This document shows, piece after piece, positions 52,701-61,119 of a stretch of 64,000 nt of DNA. The DNA comes from Adiantum capillus-veneris (taxonomy: Eukaryota; Streptophyta; Polypodiopsida; Polypodiales; Pteridaceae), in the NCBI GenBank assembly GCA_014529385.2, contig CM043963.1, positions 111,252,912 to 111,316,911 of the forward strand, in the 5' to 3' direction. Numbering within the stretch: the stretch's first letter is position 1; each line of letters begins with the position of its first letter. The translations under genes and the position numbers were made by a program. Below the pieces are notes generated by a model that saw nothing but the letters and a program-made list of their open reading frames with translations, ran no database searches and was not told the DNA's origin.

Positions 52701-54893
52701 TGTGGATATTCCGTTTTGTGAGACAATATGTCCCAGAATTCTGCCCTGTCGGACCATAAACACACATTTCTCAGGATTGAGACAAATGCGATATGTCCTA
52801 CATTTCTCAAATACTTTTCTTAGGTGTTCTAGATACTCATCTCTCAGAAGAGAATGTACACATAAGTCATCCATGTATATTTCTAGAAACAACCTTAAGT
52901 ATTCTTTGAAAGCATGCGTCATCAACCTCTGGAAGGTTGCGGGAGCATTGGTTAGACCAAAAGGCATAACCCGATAAGCATAAATTCCCCATTCTGTTGC
53001 AAAAGCTATTTTATGTTGATCTGCCGGTGCTATGGCTAGCTGGTTATATCCTGAAAAACCATCAAGAAAGGAGTATGTTGTTTTCCCTGATACACGCTCT
53101 AGAACATGATTAGTTATCGGCAGGGGATAATTGTCCCTGATTGTTGCAGCATTCACTTTCTTTAAGTTGACACACACTCGGAGTTTTTCGTTCTTCTTGG
53201 GTACCACCACAATTGGAGATACCCAATCGGTGTGTTCAATCTCGTATATGAATTCAGCTTCCATTAGCTTATCTATCTCTTCTTTGATTCGCTTAGCAAA
53301 CGTATCATTATATGTGTATGGTCTCTGTCTGCTAGGCTTTGCATCTTGTTTTAGTGGGATTGTGTGTTGGCATATCGATGGGTCAACTCTCTTTAAGTCC
53401 TTATAAGACCATGCAAACACATCCCTGTACTCTCTGAGAAGACTCAAAAGTCTCTCTTCCTCGCCTGGAGACAAATCTGTGGCTATGTACACCGGTCTAG
53501 GTGTCTCACCTGGAGCTGCTAAATCAACTTTTTTTGCATCCTCCGGTCCGTCATAAGATTCGTTCGCCTTTCTCTCTCGAATAGGTTGGGTTAATACCAC
53601 CTTCCTATCCTCTATTGTGAATTTCCTGTAGTGAGAGGGAACATCCATGTTTTTTTTTATTTTGGCGTTTTCGTCCTCTCCACTCTCAATTTCTATCGTC
53701 CAAACTTCTTTCAGAGTTTTCTTGAGCTCTCTGTACTTGTTTCTACGTTCTAACTTGGACTCCGTGTGTTCTCTGTTGCTCTTGTTCTTTTGTGATTTTT
53801 CTGTTTCAGTTTTCGTTTCATTCCTTTGAACTTGATTTCTTGAGCTTCTTTTGTCTTTTCGTAAGCTCTTTTGATCATTGCCTCTCATTCTTCCAGAAAT
53901 CTTATCCTTAACACAATCTTCCGCCTTTACTAGCATTAGGAATTGATTTTTTCCTCTTATTCTAGGCATCGGATTGGTTCTAACCCCCTTTGTTTTTCTC
54001 TTTGCTCTATAGCGTTTCTGGCGTTGTTTAGTTTGGTTCGGAAAATCATAAAATCTGACATCCGTTATAGTTTCTTCGTTTCCGCTTGAATTGTCCGTTG
54101 ACTCGTTGTCTGCTTCATTTCCCCACTCTGGATGATCGGGAATGTCGTGAAACACCTCTTCTTCATCTTCCCTTTCCAGTGTATCGTTCTTTTCAGTTTC
54201 TTTTTCGAGTACAGTTCTCAACATGAAGTACGGAACCACGTCGTACCCGTCCTTGTCGCAAAATTTTGTTGTGGGACCATCCGGAATTGCACAAACATCT
54301 AGGGTTGCTAGAATGTGTGTCCATTCTAATGGTTCAAGCGTGTCCTCTGAAAAGGGTTCTCCTATATAAGTTTCGTCTTCGATAGCCCTTTCTAAAACAT
54401 ATTCTTCTCGCCTCAGACTTCCACATTTCGAGGCCCCACACATCCATAACTCCTTGGGCTTACCTAACCAAGCTGGAAATTTGGATCCCGCCAAAGTAGT
54501 TGAATCAAACTCCTCTACCGGTGTTCGGTTCACATCTTTGTAGCTATGGTCTTTCAGGTTCACACGTGTAGTGGTTTCCATATTTCTCAGGTATATGTGA
54601 TCGTAGCCCCAATCCTCAACCATTTTCAGTTGTCTCATGAATGGTCTTCCCAGTATGATATCATAGTTATTCTCCTTGCCAAAATCGACAATAGCAAAAG
54701 TATGTTCGTATTCAATGCCGCAAGAAGTCACTACGACTTTCTCTAATAACCCCATAGGTTTCTCCATGTGTCCATCTGCTAATTGGAGTTTCAACCTAGT
54801 CTTCCTTATTGCTGGTTTCCCCCATTTTTTCCAGATTTCTTTTGTAGCAATGGCTACCCTAACTCCGCTGTCTAGTATTGCCATCGTGTTCAC
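49746..54893 (-). CDS. Element E pol polyprotein (1715 codons) with two protease-like domains
   Basis: A single open frame. Residues 1-105 are an aspartic protease (AILDSGVRVAIA, then DIILGRPFMRQL). About 555-745 is RT ([42 protein letters not shown], catalytic YMDD near 675). About 805-925 is RNase H (HVHIDASAYAIG, TDHQALLYL, RADHLSRL). About 965-1070 is a first H2C2 zinc module (REAHVQECAFHC to CIVC). About 1080-1195 is a second H2C2 module (EQAHGGVGGGHF to CDDCQRTK). About 1215-1400 is the integrase core with D, D, E (WGIDYVG, SDRGTHF, GQAEATNK). About 1565-1685 is a second protease-like domain (ALLDSGAQTNLLS, then HPLLLGQPWQKQ). It ends in a Lys-rich tail. It lies downstream of a TAG (55023-55025) in the same frame, so readthrough expression is possible. 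Confidence 0.95.
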   Translation of the reverse strand: MNTMAILDSGVRVAIATKEIWKKWGKPAIRKTRLKLQLADGHMEKPMGLLEKVVVTSCGIEYEHTFAIVDFGKENNYDIILGRPFMRQLKMVEDWGYDHIYLRNMETTTRVNLKDHSYKDVNRTPVEEFDSTTLAGSKFPAWLGKPKELWMCGASKCGSLRREEYVLERAIEDETYIGEPFSEDTLEPLEWTHILATLDVCAIPDGPTTKFCDKDGYDVVPYFMLRTVLEKETEKNDTLEREDEEEVFHDIPDHPEWGNEADNESTDNSSGNEETITDVRFYDFPNQTKQRQKRYRAKRKTKGVRTNPMPRIRGKNQFLMLVKAEDCVKDKISGRMRGNDQKSLRKDKRSSRNQVQRNETKTETEKSQKNKSNREHTESKLERRNKYRELKKTLKEVWTIEIESGEDENAKIKKNMDVPSHYRKFTIEDRKVVLTQPIRERKANESYDGPEDAKKVDLAAPGETPRPVYIATDLSPGEEERLLSLLREYRDVFAWSYKDLKRVDPSICQHTIPLKQDAKPSRQRPYTYNDTFAKRIKEEIDKLMEAEFIYEIEHTDWVSPIVVVPKKNEKLRVCVNLKKVNAATIRDNYPLPITNHVLERVSGKTTYSFLDGFSGYNQLAIAPADQHKIAFATEWGIYAYRVMPFGLTNAPATFQRLMTHAFKEYLRLFLEIYMDDLCVHSLLRDEYLEHLRKVFEKCRTYRICLNPEKCVFMVRQGRILGHIVSQNGISTDLEKIKVIVDMTRPTNAKQVQSFMGHCGYYRRFIYMYAIIGQPLYRLIVNFKWTEECEESFKKLKEALITSPVLKSLDWEKTFHVHIDASAYAIGCILAQPEGGNMDFPICYASRQLNNAKKNYTTTEREELGMIYAVKKFRHYLLANKFVFFTDHQALLYLVNKPCSTGRIVRWFIILLEFDFTVVVKKGKTHLRADHLSRLTNGEDPIGVDDDMPDAYLFNIEMIPKWSQNVVSLLTYGGEFDRREYNQKHIAIQQSKNLQLVAGRLYQLGNDHVLRLCINSEEYNIYLREAHVQECAFHCSRRNTYRNLLQLGVYWPGMKESVHEYVTVCIVCSSKPPAEYSTLYQIMIAPEWSQYIVEYLTNRTFPEGTSKARQKSVETKARDYALIGNQLYKRGKDNQLRICASESEYMIILEQAHGGVGGGHFSGDKTSKLVLAAGIWWPTLHMDAEEYAKWCDDCQRTKVPLKRDDTPLRPMMGARAFAKWGIDYVGPISPPAYKTHAQYIVVATDYLTKWVEAKATQKADARTTAQFLYEYVFVRYGLPIEIVSDRGTHFINEVIEILLDEFMVIHRKSAPYHPQANGQAEATNKTICTVLTKIVSESRTDWDQKLHSTLWAYRIAYKTSIGTTPYNMVFGLNAILPIEFLISTLRVAKDLEWTGHELSDRIDDLEKLDELRLKAVASIYAQKRRQKEFFDKHVRTKEFKVGDYVLVYTLKQHAKKLKKRGMGPLVIKDLSPSGAVKLATLDGEEMPNWISGCRVKKYLLPLTQDMLLKIHQEKLRVQKKKKIVEEAQAEAKERMEKRRLLRQKQRNEGAIRINAVSITEMDNDKEEPIIECKVGTNQIKARALLDSGAQTNLLSLSLYRQLTNDTKLQTAKQELKSYSENSIKTVGCTVLHIQINQYVYPHMFYVVEDQATQHPLLLGQPWQKQYNAMIDWSSKSVLIKYEGESQSVKFTKGAEPTPKEESKNKGKQQPEKKKKK

Positions 54894-55022
54894 TCCTTGG
54901 AATTCAACTGGTAAGGTTGTATTCCCCTCTTCACCTTCGCAATACTCTCCAACCTTGTTTAAGGGTACAGGCTTAGCGTTCTTTTGTGGTTTGCTCAGCT
55001 CTTGTATACCCTCTTGCAGTCT

Positions 55023-55531
55023 CTATGTTGGGTCTTTTATCCCAAATTTCTCCAAGCATTTTCCTACAGTGGTCCACATATGTGGTCTTAGCCTCAAAAG
55101 CTCAGCTAGAGTGATAGTGCATGTCACTGGTGTTGACAAGATCTCTATCAATCCTTGCGAGTCCGTGACTTTTTCTGATGAGATTCTTCGTGAGGGAAGT
55201 GCTCTAATCTCGGATTTTGCTTCATACTCTTCTAAGTATGAAGGTAAGGTATTCAGTGAATGAGGTTTGCTCTCCATTGTTCTAACAGAGCCCCCATCTC
55301 CCCAGTAAGATTGCAGATCCAAGTCCACTTGAGATCCTGCCTCAAATTCCACTATGGGAGGATTCCTGATGTCCTTTTCCAAATTCGTCTGATTAGCTTG
55401 GCAACTTAGCTCGTTTGCAAAGTTTGCCTCTCTCACTTGTTTCCAAAATTCATTGTAATCCTCATCTCTTCCGTAAGACCTCTCTATGACTGGATGAAAA
55501 CTCTCTATCTCCTGGTCGGTCGTGTTCAATA
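55023..55531 (-). CDS. Element E gag-pol junction frame (168 codons)
   Basis: The same frame as pol, separated by one TAG. It is an acidic, unfamiliar region (YGRDEDYNEFWKQVREANFA; ALPSRRISSEKVTDSQGLIE) between the zinc knuckles and protease. No ATG start is needed if it is expressed by frameshift from the 372-codon frame, which ends at 55532. A cleavage or linker role is likely. Confidence 0.6.
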
Positions 55532-56650
55532 CTATGCGGTCATCCTTGTGTGTATTTTCAGGCTTTTGTGACTGGGAGTCTTTTCAGCTACCCGTGAAAT
55601 GATAGTCTCTTGCTGAATTGGGTTTTCCGTTCCACAATTTATTGTCTCTCTTGGTGGTTCTAATAAGGCTTGTGCAGTCTCGATCATTCTCTGGCACATT
55701 TCAAGTCTCTGCTTTTCCAATTCCACGTTTGGGTATGTCATCCACCTCTGTTCTTGTGTTTGGTTAGTCTTTAACCTAGCTTCGTAAGCTCTCATCAGTG
55801 CGTCCAATGGTTCGTGTACTTTGTCGACTAGCACTGATCCCCCTGAGCTTAAGCTCGTTGTTTCTTTGATACTCTTTTGTTTCGTTCTTTCCGGGCTCAT
55901 CTCTCGTTTCCCGTTTTGACTCTCAAGTTTTTCTAATCTATCTTTAGTTCGCTTTAGTTCCTCAGCTAGAATAGCGTCTTCACGTTCTTTTCTCAACTTC
56001 ATGCGTGCTTTTCTAGCTTTCCATGTGTTTCTCTGACTCCGCGGTCCTTGACTAACCACTTCAGTCGCTAACTTTCCATTCTCAGGTTCTCTAGTGGTTT
56101 TCTTAGCTTGAGCTCTAGTGACAACTTGCGTTGGTATCAGAGTTTCATTTTCAGACCCACTGCTGGTAGGAATAGTTTCTAGTATATTCAATGTCATCTT
56201 TTGCACTTTTTTTGGATTCTTTGAACAATCCTCAATGAAGTGAGTAACCCCACACTCAGTGCAATAAGCGTTAATTCTAATGATTTCCGTATGTGGACAA
56301 ACATTCATCAGATGGTCACCTCCACACTTGTAACAGGGTCCTAGTGCTGGTCTTGGTCCCACTTGATTCGTCCTTTGTGGATAGGATGGTCTTTGTCCTG
56401 TTAACCCTCCATGAGCTATGAACATCAATGTTCTTGCGTCCAAATTGTATCTCTCTTCATCAGAAGCACTTGTAACTGTTGGTATTCCAACATTCCCAAT
56501 CATGCCCCATGGTTCTGGTTGTTTGGGTTCTTCTGGTGGGTAATACACAGTTGGAGACATGTGTGCACCAGATTCTTCATAATAGGCTTGAATAGGCACT
56601 AAGGCTTGTTCTTCCTGATTCTCTAAGGTTGGTGCATATCTAATGCCCAC
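55532..56650 (-). CDS. Element E gag C-terminal frame with two zinc knuckles (372 codons)
   Basis: It overlaps the end of the main gag frame in the +1 frame. Two knuckles of spacing CX2CX3HX4C occur: CYKCGGDHLMNVC at about residue 106 and CTECGVTHFIEDC at about residue 135. Basic and Glu-rich coiled segments (KARKARMKLRKERED) follow, and then a tail with MTYPNVELEKQRLEMCQR. This is the nucleocapsid part of gag. The CX2CX3HX4C spacing is one residue shorter than the classical retroviral knuckle. Confidence 0.85.
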   Translation of the reverse strand: MGIRYAPTLENQEEQALVPIQAYYEESGAHMSPTVYYPPEEPKQPEPWGMIGNVGIPTVTSASDEERYNLDARTLMFIAHGGLTGQRPSYPQRTNQVGPRPALGPCYKCGGDHLMNVCPHTEIIRINAYCTECGVTHFIEDCSKNPKKVQKMTLNILETIPTSSGSENETLIPTQVVTRAQAKKTTREPENGKLATEVVSQGPRSQRNTWKARKARMKLRKEREDAILAEELKRTKDRLEKLESQNGKREMSPERTKQKSIKETTSLSSGGSVLVDKVHEPLDALMRAYEARLKTNQTQEQRWMTYPNVELEKQRLEMCQRMIETAQALLEPPRETINCGTENPIQQETIISRVAEKTPSHKSLKIHTRMTA

Positions 56651-58706
56651 TGGTCTTGCGTCCCAATACCGGTTGCGGTCTTTCTATCCCCATAGGTCCT
56701 GGTACATTTCCCGTTGGGTATCGAGGTACTGGATGTACCTGAGGTGGTGCTAATTGAGCAGGAGGTGTATATTGACGCTCCCTTACATACCCTTTGTTGT
56801 AATAGCACTCCTCTGTTGGATGGTTTGTCCATTTTTGTTCAATAGCACACCATTTCAGTGGTTTTGGCAATGGTTTTTGGTATGGTGCCATCCTTTTTAG
56901 AGCATCTTCTATCATTTGCTCTACATTTGGCATGGTTGTTGTTTGAACATTCTTTCTGGTGGTAGTCTCACTCGCTATGGAGGAAGAGCTACTGAATGCA
57001 AAATCTGTATCCGCTGACACCTCTCCATAAACCGTACAATTATCCACTAAGTACAATGTTGTTCTCGTTACTTGCTCAAAACTTGTACAAGCTTTCAAGT
57101 GCAAGTCCTTCTTGAGAGTGTCGTTTCTCAATCCTTCAATAAAGAGAACAGATAGTCTGTCATCTTGTGGTCGTTCACGTACTGGACATCTCTCAATGTA
57201 TTGTTTGAAGCGAAGTGAAGCTTCCTTCACTTTTTCGTGTTCTCTCTGTTTAAAAGCATATATTTGTGAGACCGTATTGTGCTTAATCCCTCGTTTTGAG
57301 AATTCCTCAGCAAACTCTCTTAGCAAATGGTCAATGTCATGGAATCCCTCTCTATTCAGTGGTTGAAACCATGTCAATGCCGTACCTTCTAGAGTAAGAC
57401 CAAATCCCTCGTATTGTGTATGGAAATCTGTTATCTGCTCAGCTCTTAAGACTTGCTTAAAGAGTGACACATGTGCAGACGGATATCCTGAACCACCATA
57501 CTTCTTTGGCATACACTTGGCTACTTGAGATGGTCTCATACGTCTATGGTCTGCTATCAATCTCATTGCTCCTATGTCCCGGCTAAAGCTTTCTCTAGCA
57601 TCATGGACTTCATGGGTTACCCTTGTCGGTTCCCCTGCCCTGAGTCTACTACTAGGAGGTAAATGTGATGGTTTCGCTTCGAACCTTGGACCTAGAGTGG
57701 TATACGTGGGGATTGGAACTGCACTACCTCGATTCGTATCCATTGACTCTCTGGAATGTAATGATCCCATTGGTCCGGGCTTCGAGTACTGAGGTTGACT
57801 GAAAGAGTCAGCAGCCTGAGTTCTTTGTCCTCCTGTTCTCATTGGGTTTTGCACTCCATTTGTTGGTGCTGGTCTTTGTGAGCTAGAAGTAACATAATAC
57901 TGATGTAGTGGTCCCCCAAAGTATGTATATCCTTCCAATTCTTTCTTGCCCATTGTTGAGTATTGCCTCCCATACTTGTCGTAAGCGGCAATTTTCACTT
58001 CCGATCCCTCTGTGTGGGTAAAGATATAAAGTCTTTTTTGGTCTTTCAACTCTCCGGTGTAGGGTTCTTCACATCTATAATAGAGATCTTGCTCCCCATT
58101 ATTATATTTGTATAGCCCCACATAGATGTTATCAGTGTTGATCCTTGTAGTTTCATTCTCTCTTCTTAACCTCGCATCAGGGAAGTTCATTATTGGTGCT
58201 TTCTCCTCGAGTTCTTCATCTACTTTGGCTTTGGTGCCCATCAATCCCCACTTGTCCACAATGTTAGGGTTTAGGACTACCAAGTACATGGTACCCTCGT
58301 CATCTAGATATCTATCTCCGCTATAGCTCACAGGCACTAAGTCCTTGAACTCACTAGGTCTATCTTCTATCTTTACACAATAGCGGTCCATTCCATCTTT
58401 GTAGATCTTGGCACCTTGCTCATTGTCGTACTGATATTTTATGAAAAATAGCTTCATTGTGGCGGAAGGGTTTGATGATCCTGCTGCCATATTTTCTATG
58501 TTGTTCAGGTTCAAGTGTTCCAAGTGTTTGGTGAAAATCTCGTAAGATCTCTCCGAAGAAGTATCAGAAACACTTCCTTCAAAGATCGGCTCTAATGGTT
58601 GCACCCAACTTTGGTTTACACTTCCCTCGGTTGATATGACACTTGCTTGTTCCCCTTGTTTTGGTTGGTTATTCTGGAGATTCCTGCCCGATCTCAAATT
58701 CATCAA
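56640..58706 (-). CDS. Element E gag (688 codons)
   Basis: Starts near MMNLRSGRNLQN, with the ATG at 58703-58701. Residues about 90-290 form an unfamiliar globular region (FFIKYQYDNEQGAKIYKDGM, LYIFTHTEGSEVKIAAYDKY). A Pro-rich linker follows, then a retrotransposon gag capsid domain at about 380-600 (VLRAEQITDFHTQYEGFGLT, TALTWFQPLNREGF, RFKQYIERCPVRERPQDDRL). The sequence before the capsid is long for gypsy gag. The main frame ends where the knuckle frame begins. Confidence 0.9.
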   Translation of the reverse strand: MMNLRSGRNLQNNQPKQGEQASVISTEGSVNQSWVQPLEPIFEGSVSDTSSERSYEIFTKHLEHLNLNNIENMAAGSSNPSATMKLFFIKYQYDNEQGAKIYKDGMDRYCVKIEDRPSEFKDLVPVSYSGDRYLDDEGTMYLVVLNPNIVDKWGLMGTKAKVDEELEEKAPIMNFPDARLRRENETTRINTDNIYVGLYKYNNGEQDLYYRCEEPYTGELKDQKRLYIFTHTEGSEVKIAAYDKYGRQYSTMGKKELEGYTYFGGPLHQYYVTSSSQRPAPTNGVQNPMRTGGQRTQAADSFSQPQYSKPGPMGSLHSRESMDTNRGSAVPIPTYTTLGPRFEAKPSHLPPSSRLRAGEPTRVTHEVHDARESFSRDIGAMRLIADHRRMRPSQVAKCMPKKYGGSGYPSAHVSLFKQVLRAEQITDFHTQYEGFGLTLEGTALTWFQPLNREGFHDIDHLLREFAEEFSKRGIKHNTVSQIYAFKQREHEKVKEASLRFKQYIERCPVRERPQDDRLSVLFIEGLRNDTLKKDLHLKACTSFEQVTRTTLYLVDNCTVYGEVSADTDFAFSSSSSIASETTTRKNVQTTTMPNVEQMIEDALKRMAPYQKPLPKPLKWCAIEQKWTNHPTEECYYNKGYVRERQYTPPAQLAPPQVHPVPRYPTGNVPGPMGIERPQPVLGRKTSGH

Positions 58707-58870
58707 TTCCCCTAAAGGACTTTAACTTTTCTGTCTCGGCAATTTGTTTTCCCATGTTTTTGTGGTCAGAATTGATCCAAACTGATTGATATTTGGTCAA
58801 TTGTTTAATCTTGTCAGTTGGACAACTTCTGTTTCATCAAGTGAGAATTTTGTTGCAGTTATGCTGAAAA

Positions 58871-58894
58871 AGACATTATACGCGTATGATGTCT
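58871..58894. promoter_or_regulatory. 24-bp palindrome copy 6
   Basis: The same single mismatch as copy 1. It is the gag-proximal copy. Confidence 0.88.
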
Positions 58895-59152
58895 TTTTTC
58901 ACAGATTTGGACTATTTTGGTTATGCTTACTCTCAGTAGCCCCCTTATGCTCTGTCCACTCACAAAATTCAGTTTGAACTCTGTTTGAGCAAGTTATGGC
59001 TAATTTAGGCTTTTCTTGGTAATTTTCCGCTTTTGACTTGTTTTGGGTCAATTGTGATCCAAATGGGATGAAACTTGAAATATAACCTCTAGACAGCTAT
59101 TACAATGGATCTGTGTTGGCAAAGTATCAAAATATGTCCAAAATTAGGTCAA

Positions 59153-59176
59153 AGACATCATACGCGTATGATGTCT
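59153..59176. promoter_or_regulatory. 24-bp palindrome copy 7
   Basis: Perfect palindrome. The flank TTTCATCAATTT is shared with copy 3. Confidence 0.92.
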
Positions 59177-59277
59177 TTTTCATCAATTTGGGTCAAAACT
59201 TGATATTTATGCTTTCTACAGTGTTTGTAACAATCTTGTCAGGTCAGATATCAAAAATAAGCAGTGGATGTGCTAAA

Positions 59278-59301
59278 AGACATTATACACGTATGATGTC
59301 T
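59278..59301. promoter_or_regulatory. 24-bp palindrome copy 8
   Basis: Core CACG instead of CGCG, as expected from deamination of a methylated CpG. Confidence 0.85.
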
Positions 59302-59565
59302 TTTGTCCCAGATTTTGACTATTCTTGGTTTTAAGCCTTCTCCAATGTTTATAATTGAGTTTCAAGTGTTTTTGTCAGGTTTGAATGTAAAAACAAGATC
59401 TGAATCCAAAATTTCCTATTCTTTGCGTTTCTTGGACTCCGGCTTGTCTTTTTGGGTTTCTTTGAGTGTTAATGCTCTTATTTTAAGTTGAAATTAGGGT
59501 ATAACCCCCCTTTTGAACACTCTGGTAAAGTCAAAATTTCTGTTTTGGTCTCTGTTTGGTCATTT

Positions 59566-59589
59566 AGACATCATACGCGTATGATGTCT
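59566..59589. promoter_or_regulatory. 24-bp palindrome copy 9
   Basis: Perfect palindrome. The downstream T-run seen in the other copies is replaced by AAAG. Confidence 0.92.
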
Positions 59590-60108
59590 AAAGTTGCAGA
59601 TTTTCAGTTTTTTGGCACAGAATCCTTCCTAAAGCTTTCTCAAGTGCTCGGCAGCTCCCAGATACACAGAAAATTTCTCTGACTTTTGTTTATTGCAAGT
59701 TTCACTACTAAATCGACGGTTTAGTGATCTATCATGCAATCAACCATATCAAGCAAATACTCCAATGATTACTAGCTCCAGATCAGGATCAAATGAAGTC
59801 CTACCTAAGGTATTCCTAATCATAAAATGGGTTTGGTAATTGTGATTTTAAAGAGATCCACTGTCACTCACGGACTAGCAAATTCTTCTTCTATCAATAA
59901 CTACTCAACACCAACAAAACAACAAACAAATCTAAGCTAAACTAAAAATACTGTCAACACGGAAGACCCAGGAATACCCCACTTTCTAGTATCTCTCGAG
60001 ATCTTCGGAGTCCACCACTCCTAGATCTTTTCTAACTAAAGTATACAAAGTAGTTTATACGACTCACCTCGTAGGATTAGTCTAAGGTCACCTACTTAGG
60101 GCTCTCGT

Positions 60109-60125
60109 CCCCGGCAGCGGCGCCA
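60109..60125 (-). promoter_or_regulatory. Element E primer-binding site (tRNA-Asp type)
   Basis: The minus strand reads TGGCGCCGCTGCCGGGG, two bases after the 5' LTR. It matches the complement of the plant tRNA-Asp 3' end, from general knowledge, with one mismatch. Confidence 0.82.
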
Positions 60126-60127
60126 AA

Positions 60128-60751
60128 TGTTATGGCGGTTATGCCGCTAGCGGAAGCTAAATAGAGAGAACTCAACCAACAACAGAATTTGTCAGACGAG
60201 GACGGAGCTTGACCCGCAGGCGCATGGAAACAACTAGGTGGGTGTCAAATCACCTACTCGACCTTCTAATGACAATCACTACTAAGGAAATCAAATCTAA
60301 GTTCTAAAATATGCAAGTGACTGAAATCCGTACTACGAACGAATGCTATACAAAACAGGATCTAGAATCATTGAATCGATCTCAAACTCAAGGGGAAGTC
60401 TATACACTAGGTAAGAATAACACCCTAAAGACTTGAACTGCAAAATCAACCTTTAACCACTCCGTGCGGTAAACGCGTATGAAGACAGGCCGAAAAATAC
60501 AGGTGATCGAAACGTGACCCCGATGGTACTAATGTGTAGCTCTACTCGTTGTGGTTCTATAGATATGCTGCACGCTCCATTCCGACACACGAGTTGGAAG
60601 AAAACTCACACCGAAGCTCGTAGGAACTTACCACACATAGAAGCCGATAGCGCGCACTCTTGGTATCTGTGCGTAGCTCTCGCCATTGCTAACACAATGG
60701 CTGTGTCGCTTCTCCAATGGCAGCTCCATAGCTCGCGTAGCAAGTAGATAA

Positions 60752-60828
<77 letters not shown>

Positions 60829-61114
60829 ACACAGTCACGGCGCTCAAAAACTCACTTTGATTAATAATCTGCCTCCTTTAGGTTACAAAAACTTTGGCTT
60901 ATGTACCTCAGCCTTGGAGGTGAGAACATCTCTAACTAATTACATCAGCAAGTGAAATTACTTTGGGATTACAAGCTGGAAACTCAATTGAGTCCCGTTA
61001 CTTAATGAATGGCTCAAATCAAAATTAATGTCGGAAAGACATTTATTACAATCAATGGTTACAAAATGATGAGTGTGAGCAAAAATGTGGGTGTGATCCT
61101 CTGCTGGCTCAACA
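60128..61114 (-). repeat. Element E 5' LTR (right)
   Basis: 987 bp, colinear with 42006-42991. By eye about 18 substitutions separate the LTRs, mostly C/T or G/A, apart from microsatellite length and one small duplication. It carries (CT)n at 60754-60826 and a mutated TATA-like box at 60898-60907. Confidence 0.97.
60754..60826. repeat. (CT)n microsatellite in 5' LTR
   Basis: About 17 bp longer than its partner in the 3' LTR. Confidence 0.97.
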
Positions 61115-61119
61115 ACCCA
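61115..61119. other. Element E target-site duplication, right copy
   Basis: ACCCA immediately after the LTR, identical to 42001-42005. Confidence 0.93.

Larger units (their letters stand above)
58707..60108 (-). promoter_or_regulatory. Element E 5' leader with palindrome array
   Basis: A 1.4-kb non-coding leader between the primer site and gag with four spaced copies of the 24-bp palindrome at 58871, 59153, 59278 and 59566. The nearest is 164 bp before the gag frame. Confidence 0.85.
42006..61114 (-). mobile_element. Element E: complete 19.1-kb Ty3/gypsy-type retrotransposon with extra coding block
   Basis: Minus-strand element with two ~986-bp LTRs, 5-bp target duplications, primer-binding site, polypurine tract, gag frames, a 1715-codon pol frame and a downstream coding block of about 3.3 kb. 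It has no chromodomain. Pol motifs and the two CX2CX3HX4C gag knuckles resemble the Tat/Athila side of Ty3/gypsy, but that placement is an inference. The long intact pol and similar LTRs point to a recent insertion. Its size exceeds typical gypsy elements because of the long leader, a 3.4-kb spacer and the extra block. Confidence 0.96.

Noticed and set aside
54676-55263. 195-codon plus-strand frame opposite gag-pol
   Set aside because: Antisense shadow over the gag-pol junction, with no domain and no independent support.
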